In this document: piece after piece, positions 1 through 22,603 of the stretch
Position numbering within the stretch: position 1 is the first letter of the stretch
Layout: the number at the start of each line of letters is the position of its first letter
From: Chondrilla cf. caribensis
Taxonomy: Eukaryota; Porifera; Demospongiae; Chondrillida; Chondrillidae
Length of the DNA stretch: 64,000 nucleotides
Assembly: GCA_964020155.1 (NCBI GenBank)
Contig: OZ026546.1
Location: 1,441,414 to 1,505,413, forward strand
Direction: 5' to 3'
Made by a program: the position numbers and the translations under genes
Notes under the pieces: generated by a model
Seen by the model: the letters and a program-made list of their open reading frames with translations, nothing else
Databases searched by the model: none
What the model was told of the DNA's origin: nothing

Positions 1-1
1 G

Positions 2-118
2 GCCGCGGATAAAGCAATCAATCTTTTCGGCGACCCTGAATTTTCGATATTAAGAAAGCTGGAGAAGCTGCCGCATCGATCCCGTTGGGAAGAATTGCAA
101 AGTTTGCCATACAAATAA
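2..118 (+). CDS. 3' end of an unidentified protein-coding gene (truncated by window edge)
   Basis: Frame 2 is open from the first base of the window and ends at TAA 116-118. It gives 38 residues that read like normal protein, with charged and hydrophobic residues mixed and an ending ...RWEELQSLPYK. The upstream part lies outside the window, so no start, domain or family can be assigned. It could be the last exon of a host gene or the end of a transposon ORF. Its GC content is higher than in the following 600 bp, which supports coding. Confidence 0.45.
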   Translation, partial: AADKAINLFGDPEFSILRKLEKLPHRSRWEELQSLPYK

Positions 119-177
119 GCGCCTACAACAAGCAAGTTATTATTATAGTAAAGGTTCAGTTTGTTACAATATGATGA

Positions 178-348
178 CAATTGTCCACATGAAAATGACA
201 ACTGTGTCACAGCCTTGTCACAACCTTTTACAACCCTGTACAACCTCGTACAACCTTGTACGAGGTTGTATACAAGCTGGGAACAGTTTGAATGGAGCTT
301 TGTATACCACCTTGTGACAAGGTTGTCATTTTCATATGGGACAATAAT
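178..348. mobile_element. Small foldback (MITE-like) element
   Basis: Roughly 35-bp arms at about 178-212 and 313-348 are inverted copies of each other. Both contain the core ATGAAAATGACAAC or its complement and the flanking GTCAC/GTGAC. Between them lie short direct repeats of the form ACAACCxxGTACAACC. No ORF of note is present. The termini and target duplication were judged by eye only. Confidence 0.5.
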
Positions 349-409
349 AATAAAACGTTTTTACCTGTTTCAGAATATTTCAAGTAACTATATGATATTA
401 TGGTTACTT

Positions 410-690
410 TACCAGCTCAGTAGAATCTTTCAAGAGGTACAGATGGTACGTGTGTTTAATTAATCCTCACCTGTAGTTGTCATGGCAATGAACATCAAGG
501 ACACCAAAGCGATCATTTTATCCAGATACTGTATTTCACCCAACACAACACTAAAGAGGAAATATGAAGCTGTTCAGCATGCAGTGCCAGAAATGTACCG
601 TGAAGTTACGTGTACCACCTTATACCCAGGGGGTGGAATCTGTCTTTGTAAGGTTTCAAAGCAGCCAGTTAGGTTTAATCAGACATAATA
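410..690. repeat. Dispersed repeat, first copy (related to 18.77-19.05 kb and 26.95-27.2 kb)
   Basis: This block matches sequences at about 18,765-19,045 and 26,945-27,205. Shared features are a GGTACAGxTGGTAC motif, an ATG-containing stretch followed by ATTTTATCCAGATACTGTA, GAAGCTGTTCAGCA, and a GGAATAATGG-type end. In the two downstream copies a shorter, diverged second unit follows directly. Short open frames run through it on both strands but none keeps a frame in all copies, so I treat it as a repeat rather than a gene. Confidence 0.55.
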
Positions 691-726
691 ACTGGTCATG
701 TGTACGTACCTCGGCCACAAGAAAGC

Positions 727-1798
727 AATTGACTGATTGCGCATTGACATCATCAATGACGTCATGAAGACCGGAAATGGTCGCGAAGGGTGTTCATCGT
801 ATAGATTCTCATAGTAAGACGTGTTAATAGGTTATATTTTGTCTATGTGAAAGGAGATTTCGGAACTGTACGTATATATTTCTCGACTGATTGTAAATAT
901 GCCACACCGCTGTGCTGTTCCCGGTTGTACATCCAACAACAAGACTTCTCTACAGGTGTTTTTCTTTCCACAAGTTTCCATCTGATGCAGTTCTTCGTCG
1001 TAATCGGCCTAAAAACATACGTAGAGTTGAAAGTAAGGGAGTTTGGAGTATTACAGTTCCACACGTGTGTGTACTAAGCATTTTGCTGCCGAATCGTACC
1101 ACGTAAATTCGGTATCAGGTAGAAAAAAATGCACAAGACCACGTGGACAAACAGAATCTTAAAATCCTAGTAGTTTTCAATTGTTTTCCCCAACGATTGC
1201 AACCCACTTCCAGCAAGAGGAAAGCACCTGCCAATGCACCAGATGGAAACTTCTGAAAAGACATGTGGAGAAGTCTTGCTGTTGGATGTACAGCAGGGAA
1301 CATGCAGCACAGTGTTGTGGCATATTTACAATCAGTCGAGAAATGTATAGAATACGTATGTACAGTTTGGAGAATCTCCTTTCATGCAGGCAAAATATAA
1401 GGTCAGAAGAAATAACAATCATATCTAAGCACATGTGGACTATTCTTTGACTCTACACGAGACAGCAAAATATATCCATCGTTTACACATACAACTTTGC
1501 ATACACTTATAAAGACGTGCATCTATTACCACAGCTATACGGCGATCACGAGAGAATTTAACACTGGTATATCACATACCGCTTAACTAATCCAGCTTTT
1601 TTCCAGATCTACAAGCACTTCGATAGGCTAGCCATCATTTCAGCTGTTCAACGTTCAAATCGTCGGGAGATTTTCCACCCAGGCTAGAGCCAGGAATGTC
1701 CTTTTTCGACAATCGGTACGTGGTCCCTATAGTAAATCCTACCCATGACACCCTTCGCGACTATTTCCGTTCTTCATGACGTCAATGCGCAATCGGTC
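727..1798. mobile_element. THAP-domain transposon remnant with inverted terminal repeats
   Basis: The ends are inverted copies: 727-796 and the complement of 1743-1798 share the core GATTGCGCATTGAC, then GTCATGAAGA, then GTCGCGAAGGGTGT. The left copy has a 12-bp internal tandem insertion. Inside on the plus strand (899-1160) is a THAP zinc-finger start, CAVPGCTSNNKTS, followed after one frame break by FHKFPSDAVLRRNRP and CTKHFAAESY, the spacing expected of a C2CH THAP finger. A second, inverted partial copy of the same exon lies on the minus strand at about 1180-1330. THAP fingers occur in P-element-type transposases; no transposase catalytic core is visible, so this looks like a non-autonomous, rearranged derivative. 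Confidence 0.6.
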
Positions 1799-1800
1799 TA

Positions 1801-3370
1801 TTATACCATTATGTAATACCACAGCAGATTAGCTACTTCCTGCAGGGTTTCTATTACTCATTATTCATTACATAGCAGTTACACAGGTAGATGATATTTG
1901 CAGCACCATATACGTACATGTACAGGTTCTGGTGCAAGTGTACACTATGCCCAGTAGAGTTTGGTTCAGCATTTGCGAACTGTCTCTTCCAGTTTCATAG
2001 GTGCCTGAAATTCAAAACCAACAATCTCACTGATTGACAAAATTAAGGGATTTTAAATTTTTGAAGTATTGCCGTGTGATCTGCACCACGCCTGACCAGC
2101 AATTGTACTCCCACACCACCCCCCTCCCCAGCCTCCTTCTAAGTCCTGCCTATGGACATGATGCCATTAGTATTATAGTTTTCACCTAAGGACCCTCTCC
2201 TGCACTGCACACAAATTATCACTAAAGCTGGAGTTTATTCCGTAATATTATTACTAATATAATATTCTCATTATGATGAATAAAGTTCGATAGAGGGCTG
2301 TACATGGTAACACTGGTCCCTGAGTATTGTACATGCCACCTTTCACCTTTGTACCCTTAGGCTAGTGCAGGTTGTGTATTTTAAGTAAACTGCATGTCAT
2401 CAGGCAAAAATGATTTCGTTTCAGATATACGTTCTATATACTATTGTACGCATATAAGTAGCATTAATGACATGTACTGGGAGTGCAGGAACATGTATAG
2501 GCTAAAGGCCTCCCGTGAGGTTGCCCAACCTAATCATGGTCTAGTTATAGTTGATAATTTACCAACTAGGGACATGCATACAATCATAAAGGCTACAGTA
2601 CCGGTGGCACAGTCAAACAGCTATATGCTATTTACACTCAGTGTATATACATAAATATACACATACGTACAAAGTCATTCACGTCTACAGCCCAAAGCAC
2701 CTTTACTGCATACGTACATCAAACCCATGGATTCGTGTTTGCTACATGAAATAGTAGCTTTGGTTCTAATCCAATGCTCAAGCTAGCTGGTACATGCATG
2801 CATGGGCTCAATTCTATTTTTAGTAACAAAAAATTATCATGAATTGTTACTAAAGTTAGACTGCAGTCTTTCCTATTACACAGGTTGAGGTTTGTAGGTG
2901 TGAAATCACCACCATTATGACACCTGTTACTGAAAATGTGTGCTAATCTTCTAATTTAATAACAATTTCATGCATGTGTACACTTCGAACAATGCCCTGC
3001 AATGTGATATGGCTGTCTTGATATATATGGCTTCCACTGAGTGTACACCTGCGAGCATCCTAATAGCCTGGAAGTGTCCTTGGGAAAAGGACATATTGTG
3101 GTAATACACATGCAATACACATAGTAATTTTATGATAGGAAGACCTATACTGTCAAAGTTAACTACATGGTGTACCACTCTTAATAAGGAATTAAGTTAA
3201 AACAGAACGTTACGCATTTACATATGTACGTACAACTAATCTTGATTTGAACATATAGCTATAAAATTGATTATTCCCACTGTGACCTTGATATAGGGCA
3301 TCCCATGAATTTATGAATATTACGAATTTTAATTTTAAATTCTAAATTTTAATTTTGACTTTCAAGACCT
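1801..3370. other. Intergenic repeat-rich stretch without a supportable gene
   Basis: No coding exon could be supported. The part from about 2,380 to 3,240 is a diverged relative of 19,440-20,300 and 27,640-28,480: shared phrases include AAGGCTACAGTAC, CTACAGCCCAAGCACC and TTTTTAGTAACAA. It therefore belongs to the repeated unit lying 3' of each P450 copy. Confidence 0.5.
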
Positions 3371-3500
3371 TTTCAGACTTTGTACATTTCTTCTTTCTTC
3401 TTTATTTCTCTTTTCTTCTCTGGGTGCCTCTGAAGTAGCCTATGGCTAATGGTTCCCCAGGTTAAATAAGATTACCTGATACCTGATACCTGATAATGCA
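3370..3500 (+). mobile_element. Possible non-LTR retrotransposon 3' end
   Basis: A C/T-rich stretch is followed by GGGTGCCTCTGAAGTAGCC and GGTTAAATAAGATTACC, ending in three tandem copies of TACCTGA. Ending in short tandem repeats rather than poly(A) is typical of some LINE tails. No reverse-transcriptase coding sequence is attached, so at most a 5'-truncated tail is present. Confidence 0.3.
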
Positions 3501-3899
3501 TTTTTAATTAATTCAAATCGGTATACAGTACATACGTATTATATTTGATGCACATATATATATATATATATATATTGTATATGAATAATAGATTCTTACG
3601 TATCGTAACTATCATTGTATTATTATTATTACTATTTTTATGATTATCGTTACATTACTACATGTAATTATTACATATGTATATTATATGTGAACAATAA
3701 TCTGATTTTTTAATATTGCTATATAATACACACTATTGAAAAAATTGCAGAAGACTTAGACAACACGTACAATAGTGCCAACACTTATACTACAAAATAA
3801 ATTCCTTTTTTCATACTAAAATACAATATTGAAGTTGGCCATTATGGCTGCTTTATACAAAATATTCAACTCTGTCAGCCAGTGCTGCTATAAAGTCTT

Positions 3900-14987
<11,088 letters not shown>

Positions 14988-15013
14988 TTTCGTCCCAAAA
15001 TAAGTGGAGAGCG

Positions 15014-15037
15014 TGACGTCATCATCGATTACGCAAT
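15014..15037 (-). promoter_or_regulatory. CRE-like plus C/EBP-like sites just upstream of the P450 start
   Basis: TGACGTCA (15014-15021), a perfect CRE palindrome, is followed by ATTACGCAAT (15028-15037), one base from the C/EBP consensus. Both lie 27-50 bp upstream of the P450 ATG at 14987. The broken paralogue near 30.75 kb keeps TGACGTCA (30845-30852) and a related TTATGCAATC. Function is inferred from motif and position only. Confidence 0.4.
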
Positions 15038-15400
15038 CGAGGACAGTGATGATTGTTGAGAGCATTAATTTTATGCTTTATAATCTTTTCTACTTTTACC
15101 TGCTGTAATTCCTGGTAGATCTCTACGGACTAATCGGTAAGTTATCTGTCACTAAGTGTGTCTACTGATGATGTGCATGGAGCAAAGACGCCTTCGATTT
15201 AAATTAAATGACAGAAATAGATTATTTCACTATTTTATGACTGAACTCAGTCTGACCAGTTATATCTTCAAATATAGAATTGACTTCCAAAATGCACATA
15301 TATCCCAAAATTCCCTCGAATTCGACCCCTTTTATCCCACTAATTTAGCATTTTTTGGTTAGAATTTCATATGCTATGGTGCCCTAATTCTGGACGCTAC

Positions 15401-15796
15401 CTAATTCCCAACATCTACACGATGTCGATTAAATTCACCCGAAGCTTTGAACGTTAGTACCTTGGGATGCTTCGCAGATCGAGGATCAATTTGATACCAA
15501 ACTTGATCGTCCGGAAAACGAGTGAAAAATGGCTGGGGAAACAGACACGAACTCCATGGCGTTGACTGACTCGCTTCGTTCTCAACGAAAATAATAAGAT
15601 CCTGAAGCTACTGGGAATCTCACCTTTCCTTGGAATTCTCTGATGACTGCTATTATAGCTGTATCCACAGCTGTGAGTATGTCGTGCTTTGCTAAGGCTA
15701 GCCAAAAGTGAAGTGAAACAGAACAGGTTTTCAGTATATGAATGGGAGACTTCCATAGTTTCGTAACTAGGTGTCTGAAGTTCCATAGGCTTGCTA
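15401..15796 (-). CDS. Hypothetical protein, last two exons
   Basis: Two minus-strand exons join in phase: 15624-15796 (57 codons, preceded by a weak acceptor) and 15401-15580 (59 codons plus stop TAG), separated by a 43-bp intron with GTGAGA donor and AG acceptor. The C-terminal exon reads FFTRFPDDQVWYQIDPRSAK and then KHPKVLTFKASGEFNRHRVD, a composition that looks like real protein. I do not recognise the family. The 5' part was not found; sequence beyond 15.8 kb on this strand is repeat-like. The start of the P450 gene lies about 400 bp away on the same strand, so this gene is upstream of it. Confidence 0.45.
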
Positions 15797-15889
15797 CTTG
15801 CATTGTGCAGAATTTATGAGGAATATGTACACATTGTGCTACACCGTCATGTCAATATCCATAATACAAAATTGATTGAAATGTTCAAT

Positions 15890-16080
15890 AATTATACAAG
15901 ATTTCAATATTATTTTCCAAACTTTTGTTCATTGTGTAGAAGTGAGAGCCTTCTGTATTGTATATGCAGTGGAACTAAACTGAGTGATGCTGAGAAGGTT
16001 CTTAACAAAAGTGAAAGCCAACAAGAACTACATCCTCTCAAAGGAGATCTGAGCTCTCACCAAATTTATCTTATAATTAT
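15890..16080. repeat. Duplicated block matching 22,962-23,110
   Basis: The stretch from TTTTGTTCATTGTGTAGAAG through GTTCTTAACAAAAGTGAAAG to CTCACCAAATTTATCTTA is nearly identical to 22,962-23,110. In the second location it abuts the C48/PHD remnant. Here that gene is absent, so the block marks an old duplication edge. Confidence 0.7.
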
Positions 16081-16349
16081 ATAGAATGTACTAACTGATG
16101 CAATATTATAATTAAGTTAAACATAGGTACTGTGAATGTACCACATGCAGTGTTCAGAACATGGGCTGTGGAACATTGGTGTTGCTAGGCAACAGTATTT
16201 AATTTCTATGTAAATATGTACATATGTCAATTTTGTTATTGATATGCATACATACATGTTTTATTAAGATTTATAATTGCTGTGGTTATATTGTTGAATT
16301 CAAAATGGCTTGATAATGGGGTTTGTATTGCGGCAAATTATGTACACAA

Positions 16350-16391
16350 TATTTACACACACCCAAACACACACATGCCACGCACACACGC

Positions 16392-16429
<38 letters not shown>

Positions 16430-16437
16430 CCACACAC

Positions 16438-16475
<38 letters not shown>

Positions 16476-16480
16476 CAAAT
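16350..16480. repeat. (CA)n microsatellite
   Basis: CA-rich tract with GC interruptions. The partner copy at 23,740-23,800 is far shorter, so the tract expanded or contracted after the segmental duplication. Confidence 0.9.
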
Positions 16481-16643
16481 TTCAAAATCTCAGGTGATTT
16501 TGTCTCAGTTATACAAAAGTATCATTATTGCAGCAGAATTGAAGAGTGAGTAAGCTAAATATAATACATCACTCTTAGAGTTAATGATTATCTGTTCTAC
16601 AAGTTTTGGTATGTCTGTGGGCCTAGAGATCTTGAGGGATCAC

Positions 16644-17618
16644 TCAAGGCACCATCACTCCAAGGAAGGTGTTCACAGCTGTAGCCAGCAATCCAATGAG
16701 CGGGAACTTCATACCCATTGCGGCACTAGGGCATGCTGAAATGAAGCAATAGTCAGTTTAACAAGTGTATTTTGTCCTTCAGTTCTATTAGTTACAATAT
16801 ACATATTATATTGAACCAAAATTTTATTCGTTCTTCATCTATTTGATACATATCTATCCAGATCTGACAGTTTTTTTAGGATTATAGATATATGCTGTAT
16901 GTTGATTTGCTATTGGTTGTATACATATACACTTAGAAGGGGATTGCACCATATCCCAGAATTCAGCAGTTGTAGCCCCTTCTGCTTCAGTGGTGGGTGT
17001 AATCCTTTTGTGTGTACAATTCATTAATGAAAACATGTATCTCACTGTAAGAAAGATTCTTCCTTGTTTTAATCTGGATTTCTATGTCATCAATCCCTTA
17101 TTTATATCATGCATACATCACATGTTGGATTTGCATGCACACACAGTCACATGAATATAATAATATTATGATATTTACTGACTTTGTATGTTTGTCAACT
17201 CTGCTACTCACGTATGTTGAACGTAGTACAGATTTTCCCTTGTGGTTGCTGTCCTGTTTTGTAGTAATCTCTTCCTCCTCCAATAGAAGCAAACAAATCT
17301 CTCAGTTCTTCGTTGCAGACTTGTTGGTCTCTATTATTGGGTCCAGAACATTTGCAGGAGTTAGCTCCACAACGTCCTATCTCATCATCATCATATGCAC
17401 CACAGTAAACCTGGTCTGTACAAGTAGATGTGGACACACCACAGAACTGAGCTCTTAGAAAGGCCTCGCACTGAGCATCCACATTCACACCAACTGTACT
17501 GAAATGGTAGGTGTACGTTCTCTTGTAGGTCTCAAACGATGCTTCAAAGTCATCATCGAAACGGACAGGTCCTGACCCAATTACATCTCTGCACACAGAT
17601 CCAGTGTAATTTGTACAC
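16644..17618 (-). CDS. Secreted Cys-rich protein with GPI-anchor-like tail, copy A (5' exon not found)
   Basis: Three in-phase minus-strand exons: 17212-17618, 16931-17044, 16644-16735 (stop TGA 16644-16646). The first encodes about 135 residues with some 12 cysteines (e.g. [31 protein letters not shown]). The second encodes a Thr/Glu-rich linker ([19 protein letters not shown]). The last encodes [20 protein letters not shown] ending in a short hydrophobic stretch right before the stop. Small residues followed by a terminal hydrophobic tail are what GPI-anchor signals look like, so an extracellular membrane-anchored protein is inferred. I do not recognise the Cys pattern. The first exon begins in phase 2, so at least one signal-peptide exon lies upstream (above 17.62 kb) and was not identified. 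Confidence 0.6.
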
Positions 17619-18764
17619 CTGTATTATTATGCAGTTCAAGGTGATCGCACAAGAGATTGATGTATATTGTATTTCACTATTTATATGCATACGTACATAT
17701 ATTAAAATATGCATATGCATGAAGTAAGTATACTGTATGTAGAAAAAAAGAACTTAACATTGAAGTTGTCTGATGCATAATGGTAGACTGGGTACGGTGT
17801 CTACTATACACGAAATTTGCCTTGTGTGAAACCACAGTGAAATTGTCTTAAATGTATGCCAGGTATGAATGCTGTCTTCTGTGCAAACTTACGGGAACTG
17901 TGAGTTCACTGCAAAATTAGAAAGAAAGCAGAATCACTATTGCTAACTTTTGTTTGAAGACAGAACATTTTCATTTACACAAATTCTTTATACTATTAAT
18001 AGTAAAGGTTCAGACTGCTACAATGACAATACCATTATGAAATTTGACATGCATCAACTGATTTTGTGGTGGCACAAACTATTATATAAAATTTCCTCAA
18101 GTTCAAAGGATCATGCCTACCACTGGGATTGGGTTAGTCTAGCTAGCTAGACTGTCCCTAAGAGGCGCCAAGGGGCGGAAAAGGGAAGGGATGGTCTATC
18201 CCAAGTAGTGATCAGTTCACACCTAAGCGTGTGACCATCCACCAATGAAATGCTACTGCCAAGAATTTTGGCAATGATATTCAGTGATTCCGATTAGTTA
18301 ATTGTCAAGTGTAATGGAGGATCAAATAACATAAGTGTCTTCGGTAGCTGGAAATACTTACCCATCTGACAGTCAGATAAACGCTATTACTATTATTTTA
18401 TTTTGCATATCCAACCACCCCTCGGTCCCAAGGTGTTTGGATAAGTGAGGGTTCACTGTACTATTATTTTATAAGGACAAGATTCAATTGTTTATCTCCC
18501 AACTGGTCACGACAAGTTGCCGATCTTCAAGTGTATCTCATGGTGTCATACATTCCAACAAAGGATTGCAAACAAAGGAATGAGAACCAACACATTGAGT
18601 CCTAGTTGTATCTCCGCTTTTATCTCTGATCAACATACAAGTGAAAAACTTTCACAATCGTAGTTTGTCTGCTGCGCGTTGACAGAGTGGATAGAATTGT
18701 TTATTTTACCTGTTATACGTATATTGCAAGTAACCACACAATATTACGGTTGAAGTACGTAGAA

Positions 18765-19275
18765 TCTTTGAGGAGGTACAGGTGGTACACGTATCAAAGT
18801 AATCTTCACCTTTGGTCCTCATGGCCGCAAACATGAAGAACACGAAGAACACCAAATTTGCAATCATTTTATCCAGATACTGTACTTTATTCAGTGGAAC
18901 TCTAAGGAGGTATTCTGAAGCTGTTCAGCATGTACTGCCAGAAATGCACATGAATGTATGTCGGCCACCTTATAAAGTACTGGGAGCAGGTGGAACCTGT
19001 CATTGTAAGGTTACAACCAGTTGGGAATAATGGGGCATGATAAATGCATGTTTCAACAAGTGCAAAGGTATTGCACCACCAATCGAAATAAAAGCAACAG
19101 ATCATTTTATACAGATAATGTATGTACTTCACCCAGTGGAACACTAAGTAGTTCTGAAGCTGCTCGGCATGCCAGAAATGTACCTGGAGGTATGTTCGCC
19201 ACCTCATTAAGTATTGGGAGTGGGTGGAGTCTGTCACTTTAAGGTTTCAAACAGCCATTTGGGAATAATGGGGTA
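18765..19275. repeat. Dispersed repeat, second copy, two tandem diverged units
   Basis: Unit one (18,765-19,045) resembles 410-690. Unit two (19,070-19,275) is a shorter relative with GATCATTTTATACAGATA and GTGGAACACTAAG. The pair recurs at 26,945-27,205 and 27,240-27,445. Minus-strand open frames through both units repeat the same peptide pattern, but start context and conservation do not support a gene. Confidence 0.6.
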
Positions 19276-19734
19276 TGATAAATGTGCATAATTCAATAAG
19301 AGCAAAGGTATACATTTTACCACCAAGAGAAATAAAAGCAACAGATCAAGTGTACTGAATAATAATCCTTCGCTATATATATTATGTGTACAATATACAA
19401 GACTTAGTAGACTAAGTGTTATGGCCAAATGATATAGATGAGAATTCACCACTGGAAATTTCATAAAGGCTACAGTACTACATAGTTCTGTGGAACAACT
19501 ATACATACTCAGCATATACATGTATATAGACCTCAAATCTGTTCAGATCTACAGCCCAAGCACCCCTACCTACATGCATGAGACCCAGACCCATGCATTC
19601 ATGTAAATTACATGAGCTAATAAATTTGGTTCCAGTCCAATGCTTAAACGTACTCCTGCATGAATGGCTTGATTTCATTCTTAGTAACAATAACGATTGT
19701 CAGCTGATCCCATGTGACCACAATCATCAACAGA

Positions 19735-19950
19735 TATTTAATAAATATCCATGGATATATAATAAATATCTGCGGATATATATAAATATCCCCGGATATA
19801 TAATAAATATCCATGGGTATATAATAAATATCTGCGGATGTATATAAATATCCATGGATATATAATAAATATCCATGGATATAATTATTATAATAAATAT
19901 CTGCAGATATATATAAATATTGATGGATATATGTAAATATCTTCAGAATG
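19735..19950. repeat. AT-rich tandem array of ATAAATATC(C/T) units
   Basis: About ten units combine ATAAATATCCATGGATAT and ATAAATATCTGCGGATAT variants, each self-complementary. The partner segment at 27.8-28.0 kb lacks the array, so it arose after the duplication. Confidence 0.8.
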
Positions 19951-20639
19951 TTTAGTTCAAAATTTCGGTAATTTTTACACAAACGGCACCCCATAGTACA
20001 CTGTATTATTATGAGTAATATAATTCCATGCATGTACACTTCCATGCCATAGTATAGTCCATATTATATTCCCGTAATGTCTAAATATGGTTCCACTAAG
20101 TATGTAGACGTGTCTTAATAGCCTGGAACTGTTTATAGAAGCTTAGGAAGTACAATGCAATATTGTGGTGCACTGTAGTACAATAATTTTGGACAATGCA
20201 ATAATTTTGATGGTGCAGAAGACTTATACAGTGCAATAAACCATGGCCATGTATTGCAATAAGTACATATAGAGGCATGCACCATTGAATTGCATGTAAC
20301 TATATTGTCTAAACAATAATATCATACATGCAGAATCAAAAACGCATCATGCTTCCAATAAATCATGTGTTCAATTTGAAATTGTTAACGGTTAAAATCA
20401 CATGCAGTGCATTATTCATTTTGTGAATTGCGCTCAAATTTTACTCTGATTTCTATTTCCATCTTTTCCGTGCATAAAGTACTGTTGCGGTTACGCATAG
20501 AAACACATATATATTATATTTAATTATATGATATATAATTATATCTTTGTATGGGAAAAGCAACACGGAAGTCGATACAATATACACATACAATATTCCC
20601 CACATTTTACGATACATAATTCATACCAAAAGACGTAGA

Positions 20640-22110
20640 ATTGAGTTTGGCTATCATGGCAAATAAAAACTTTCCACCATATACTGTATTTTACAGGGCA
20701 TAAATTGCAACTTCTATATGCATAAAACCAGCACTATGTATTGTCAGTACAATTTATACACCAGATATGTCATGTGGCACAATCCTGTGAATAATAATGA
20801 GGGTATGCAACAATACCTGCATGGCAGATATGAGTAATGACATCAAAGTGAATTGACAATGAACGCTACAAAGTCAAATAAAGTCATGTTTATGCACTAG
20901 ATAATAGACTAAGTGTTTGCCACAGAGTTAGGAGCTATGTATGCAGGACAGCAGACTGAGTATAATAATACTTACATCTTCAGTCAGTCAGGAAGTTGTT
21001 TGTAATTAGATTTACATTGTCCTGGTCATTGGCCACATGTCCTGAGTTGAACCACTCTCAACTGCAATTAATGATCTCACTTACCAAGCACTACTGCTCA
21101 TCACAATATGATCACGGTCAAACATTATTACTTAAATTACGGGTGCAACTTACACCCAGGTGCGACTTACAACCAGGTGCGACTAATACCCAGGTGCAAC
21201 TTATTCCCCGTAGAATATGGAATAGGATAATCCTGCTTGTACAGGTGGCTCAGGTTGGAAGGCATGTATTTACAGTTGGTGGATGCATGTGGATGTACGT
21301 ATGTACATACACCAACCTTTCAGGTATGAACTGCTCCAGTTCCAGCCAGCAATCTGGGTCTCTGTAGATCATAGATATCATCTTACCCAGAAACATGCCC
21401 TGGGTTTCCAAGAGGTAGGCACTCAGCAAACGTAGATTACCCTGTAATGTCCAAACATTTAGCACATTGTAAACCACTAGCTGAATTACCCGCCCTACGG
21501 GCGTATTCGTCTGTAAACGTATCATGAAAAATTTCTTTCAAGTACGACGGATAGTATGGTTTTGTTCGAATTCTAGAAGAAAGGCCTAAAACAAAACGCC
21601 TACCCCCTTAGGAACCTCCACGGGTGCCGCTGTGGAGGATTGGAGAGTTTAACGTCAATTGCATGCGAACTGAAGGAGGAGTTTGCGAACAAACAAACAG
21701 AGAATCCTTGCATTATAGTAGGATACACACACAATCTACGTATAACAAATGCACACAGTACAACCTTTCTATTACAAACCTCTAAACCTTGAAACCTCTA
21801 CATTAAGGACATACACCACGCCTAGACAGGATATAACTATTACAAGTAGCACTGTATTGAATTGACCTCTGAATTGAGGACACCACTTCAATGTCAACAT
21901 ACATTGATGACTCTAGGTATTCTACGGATTCTAGTCTGGTTTCCAGACATTAGTTAGAATCACTGGTTTCCAGGTACGATCAGTTTGAATCGCTAACTTG
22001 TCTGGCAGATTGGCCGTAACTAAAAGTGTCTGCAAAAGAGTGATAGGTTGTGCCGTACCCACCAATATCGCAATGTAGTATTTACATATATACCATCTTT
22101 TCTCCTCTTG
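20640..22110 (-). pseudogene. Cytochrome P450 remnant B
   Basis: This is a collapsed copy of the P450 gene. 20,640-20,800 matches the intron 11 region near 7.4-7.55 kb. 21,310-21,370 keeps the 3' half of exon 11 (RDPDCWLELEQFIPER). It then jumps straight to a copy of exon 3 (about 21,383-21,445, NLRLLSAYLLET). 21,730-22,060 matches the intron 2 region around 13.5-13.95 kb. Exons 4-10 are deleted, and exons 1, 2 and 12-13 are absent. It cannot encode an enzyme. Confidence 0.75.
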
Positions 22111-22603
22111 TCTCACCCCTGTCATTTAGCTATACAATATTATATCCTCTTTATCTTTATCTTCCATTTGTAGTGCAGCAGTACATTTTCTAGGTAGGAC
22201 TGAATTTTCCTGAAAATGTTGTTCCCCTTGTTTAGAAATTTGCAGTGAATTGAAATTTCAATGACATGCAGGCACACTATATGCATGCCATGGGGTTTTT
22301 CTGGTAAAACTACATGCAACCATCAATCATTTTATCACTGGCTTTGATTCGGACCATTTCATCTTCATCACAGTACAGATTGTATCATGCTATGTATTAA
22401 TTATATAGTTTATTATTGCTATAATAATATAAGTATTAATGTCATTATAATAAAAAAGTAGAAAACGAAGTCTTCAAGTTGAGTATATATGCAGGAAAAA
22501 TGGATGAGGAACTCAAAATAGTATACGTTGACAGGTAGTCATATACTAAATACTTCTGAAATGTTTCTATATAATAAACCTAACCCAAAAAATAATATTG
22601 CCA

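Larger units (their letters stand above)
16081..20672. repeat. Segmental duplication, copy 1 (partner 23,455-28,756)
   Basis: Sequence from ATAGAATGTACTAACTGATG to about ATCATGGCAAAT is collinear with 23,455-28,756. It covers the Cys-rich/GPI-like gene, the GAAGCTGTTCAGCA repeat pair and the AT-rich tail block. Divergence is a few percent with many small indels. The partner is longer because of an extra internal exon duplication and a CA expansion at 24.0-24.9 kb. Confidence 0.8.

Noticed and set aside
843..1450. Several overlapping 60-90 aa frames on both strands
   Set aside because: They are frame-shifted readings of the two inverted THAP exon fragments rather than separate genes.
18902..19237. 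111-aa minus-strand frame recurring at 27,107-27,415
   Set aside because: Present in two copies, but these belong to the segmental duplication and the frame is not kept in the older copy at 0.4-0.7 kb; no splice sites or domain.
19735..19950. CRISPR-like regular array
   Set aside because: The units are contiguous AT-rich tandem repeats without unique spacers, and the genome is eukaryotic; the same applies to the 23-bp array at 63.3 kb.
20096..20278. Short ORF on the minus strand in the AT-rich block
   Set aside because: Lies in duplicated non-coding sequence and is not preserved as a frame in the 28.2 kb copy.
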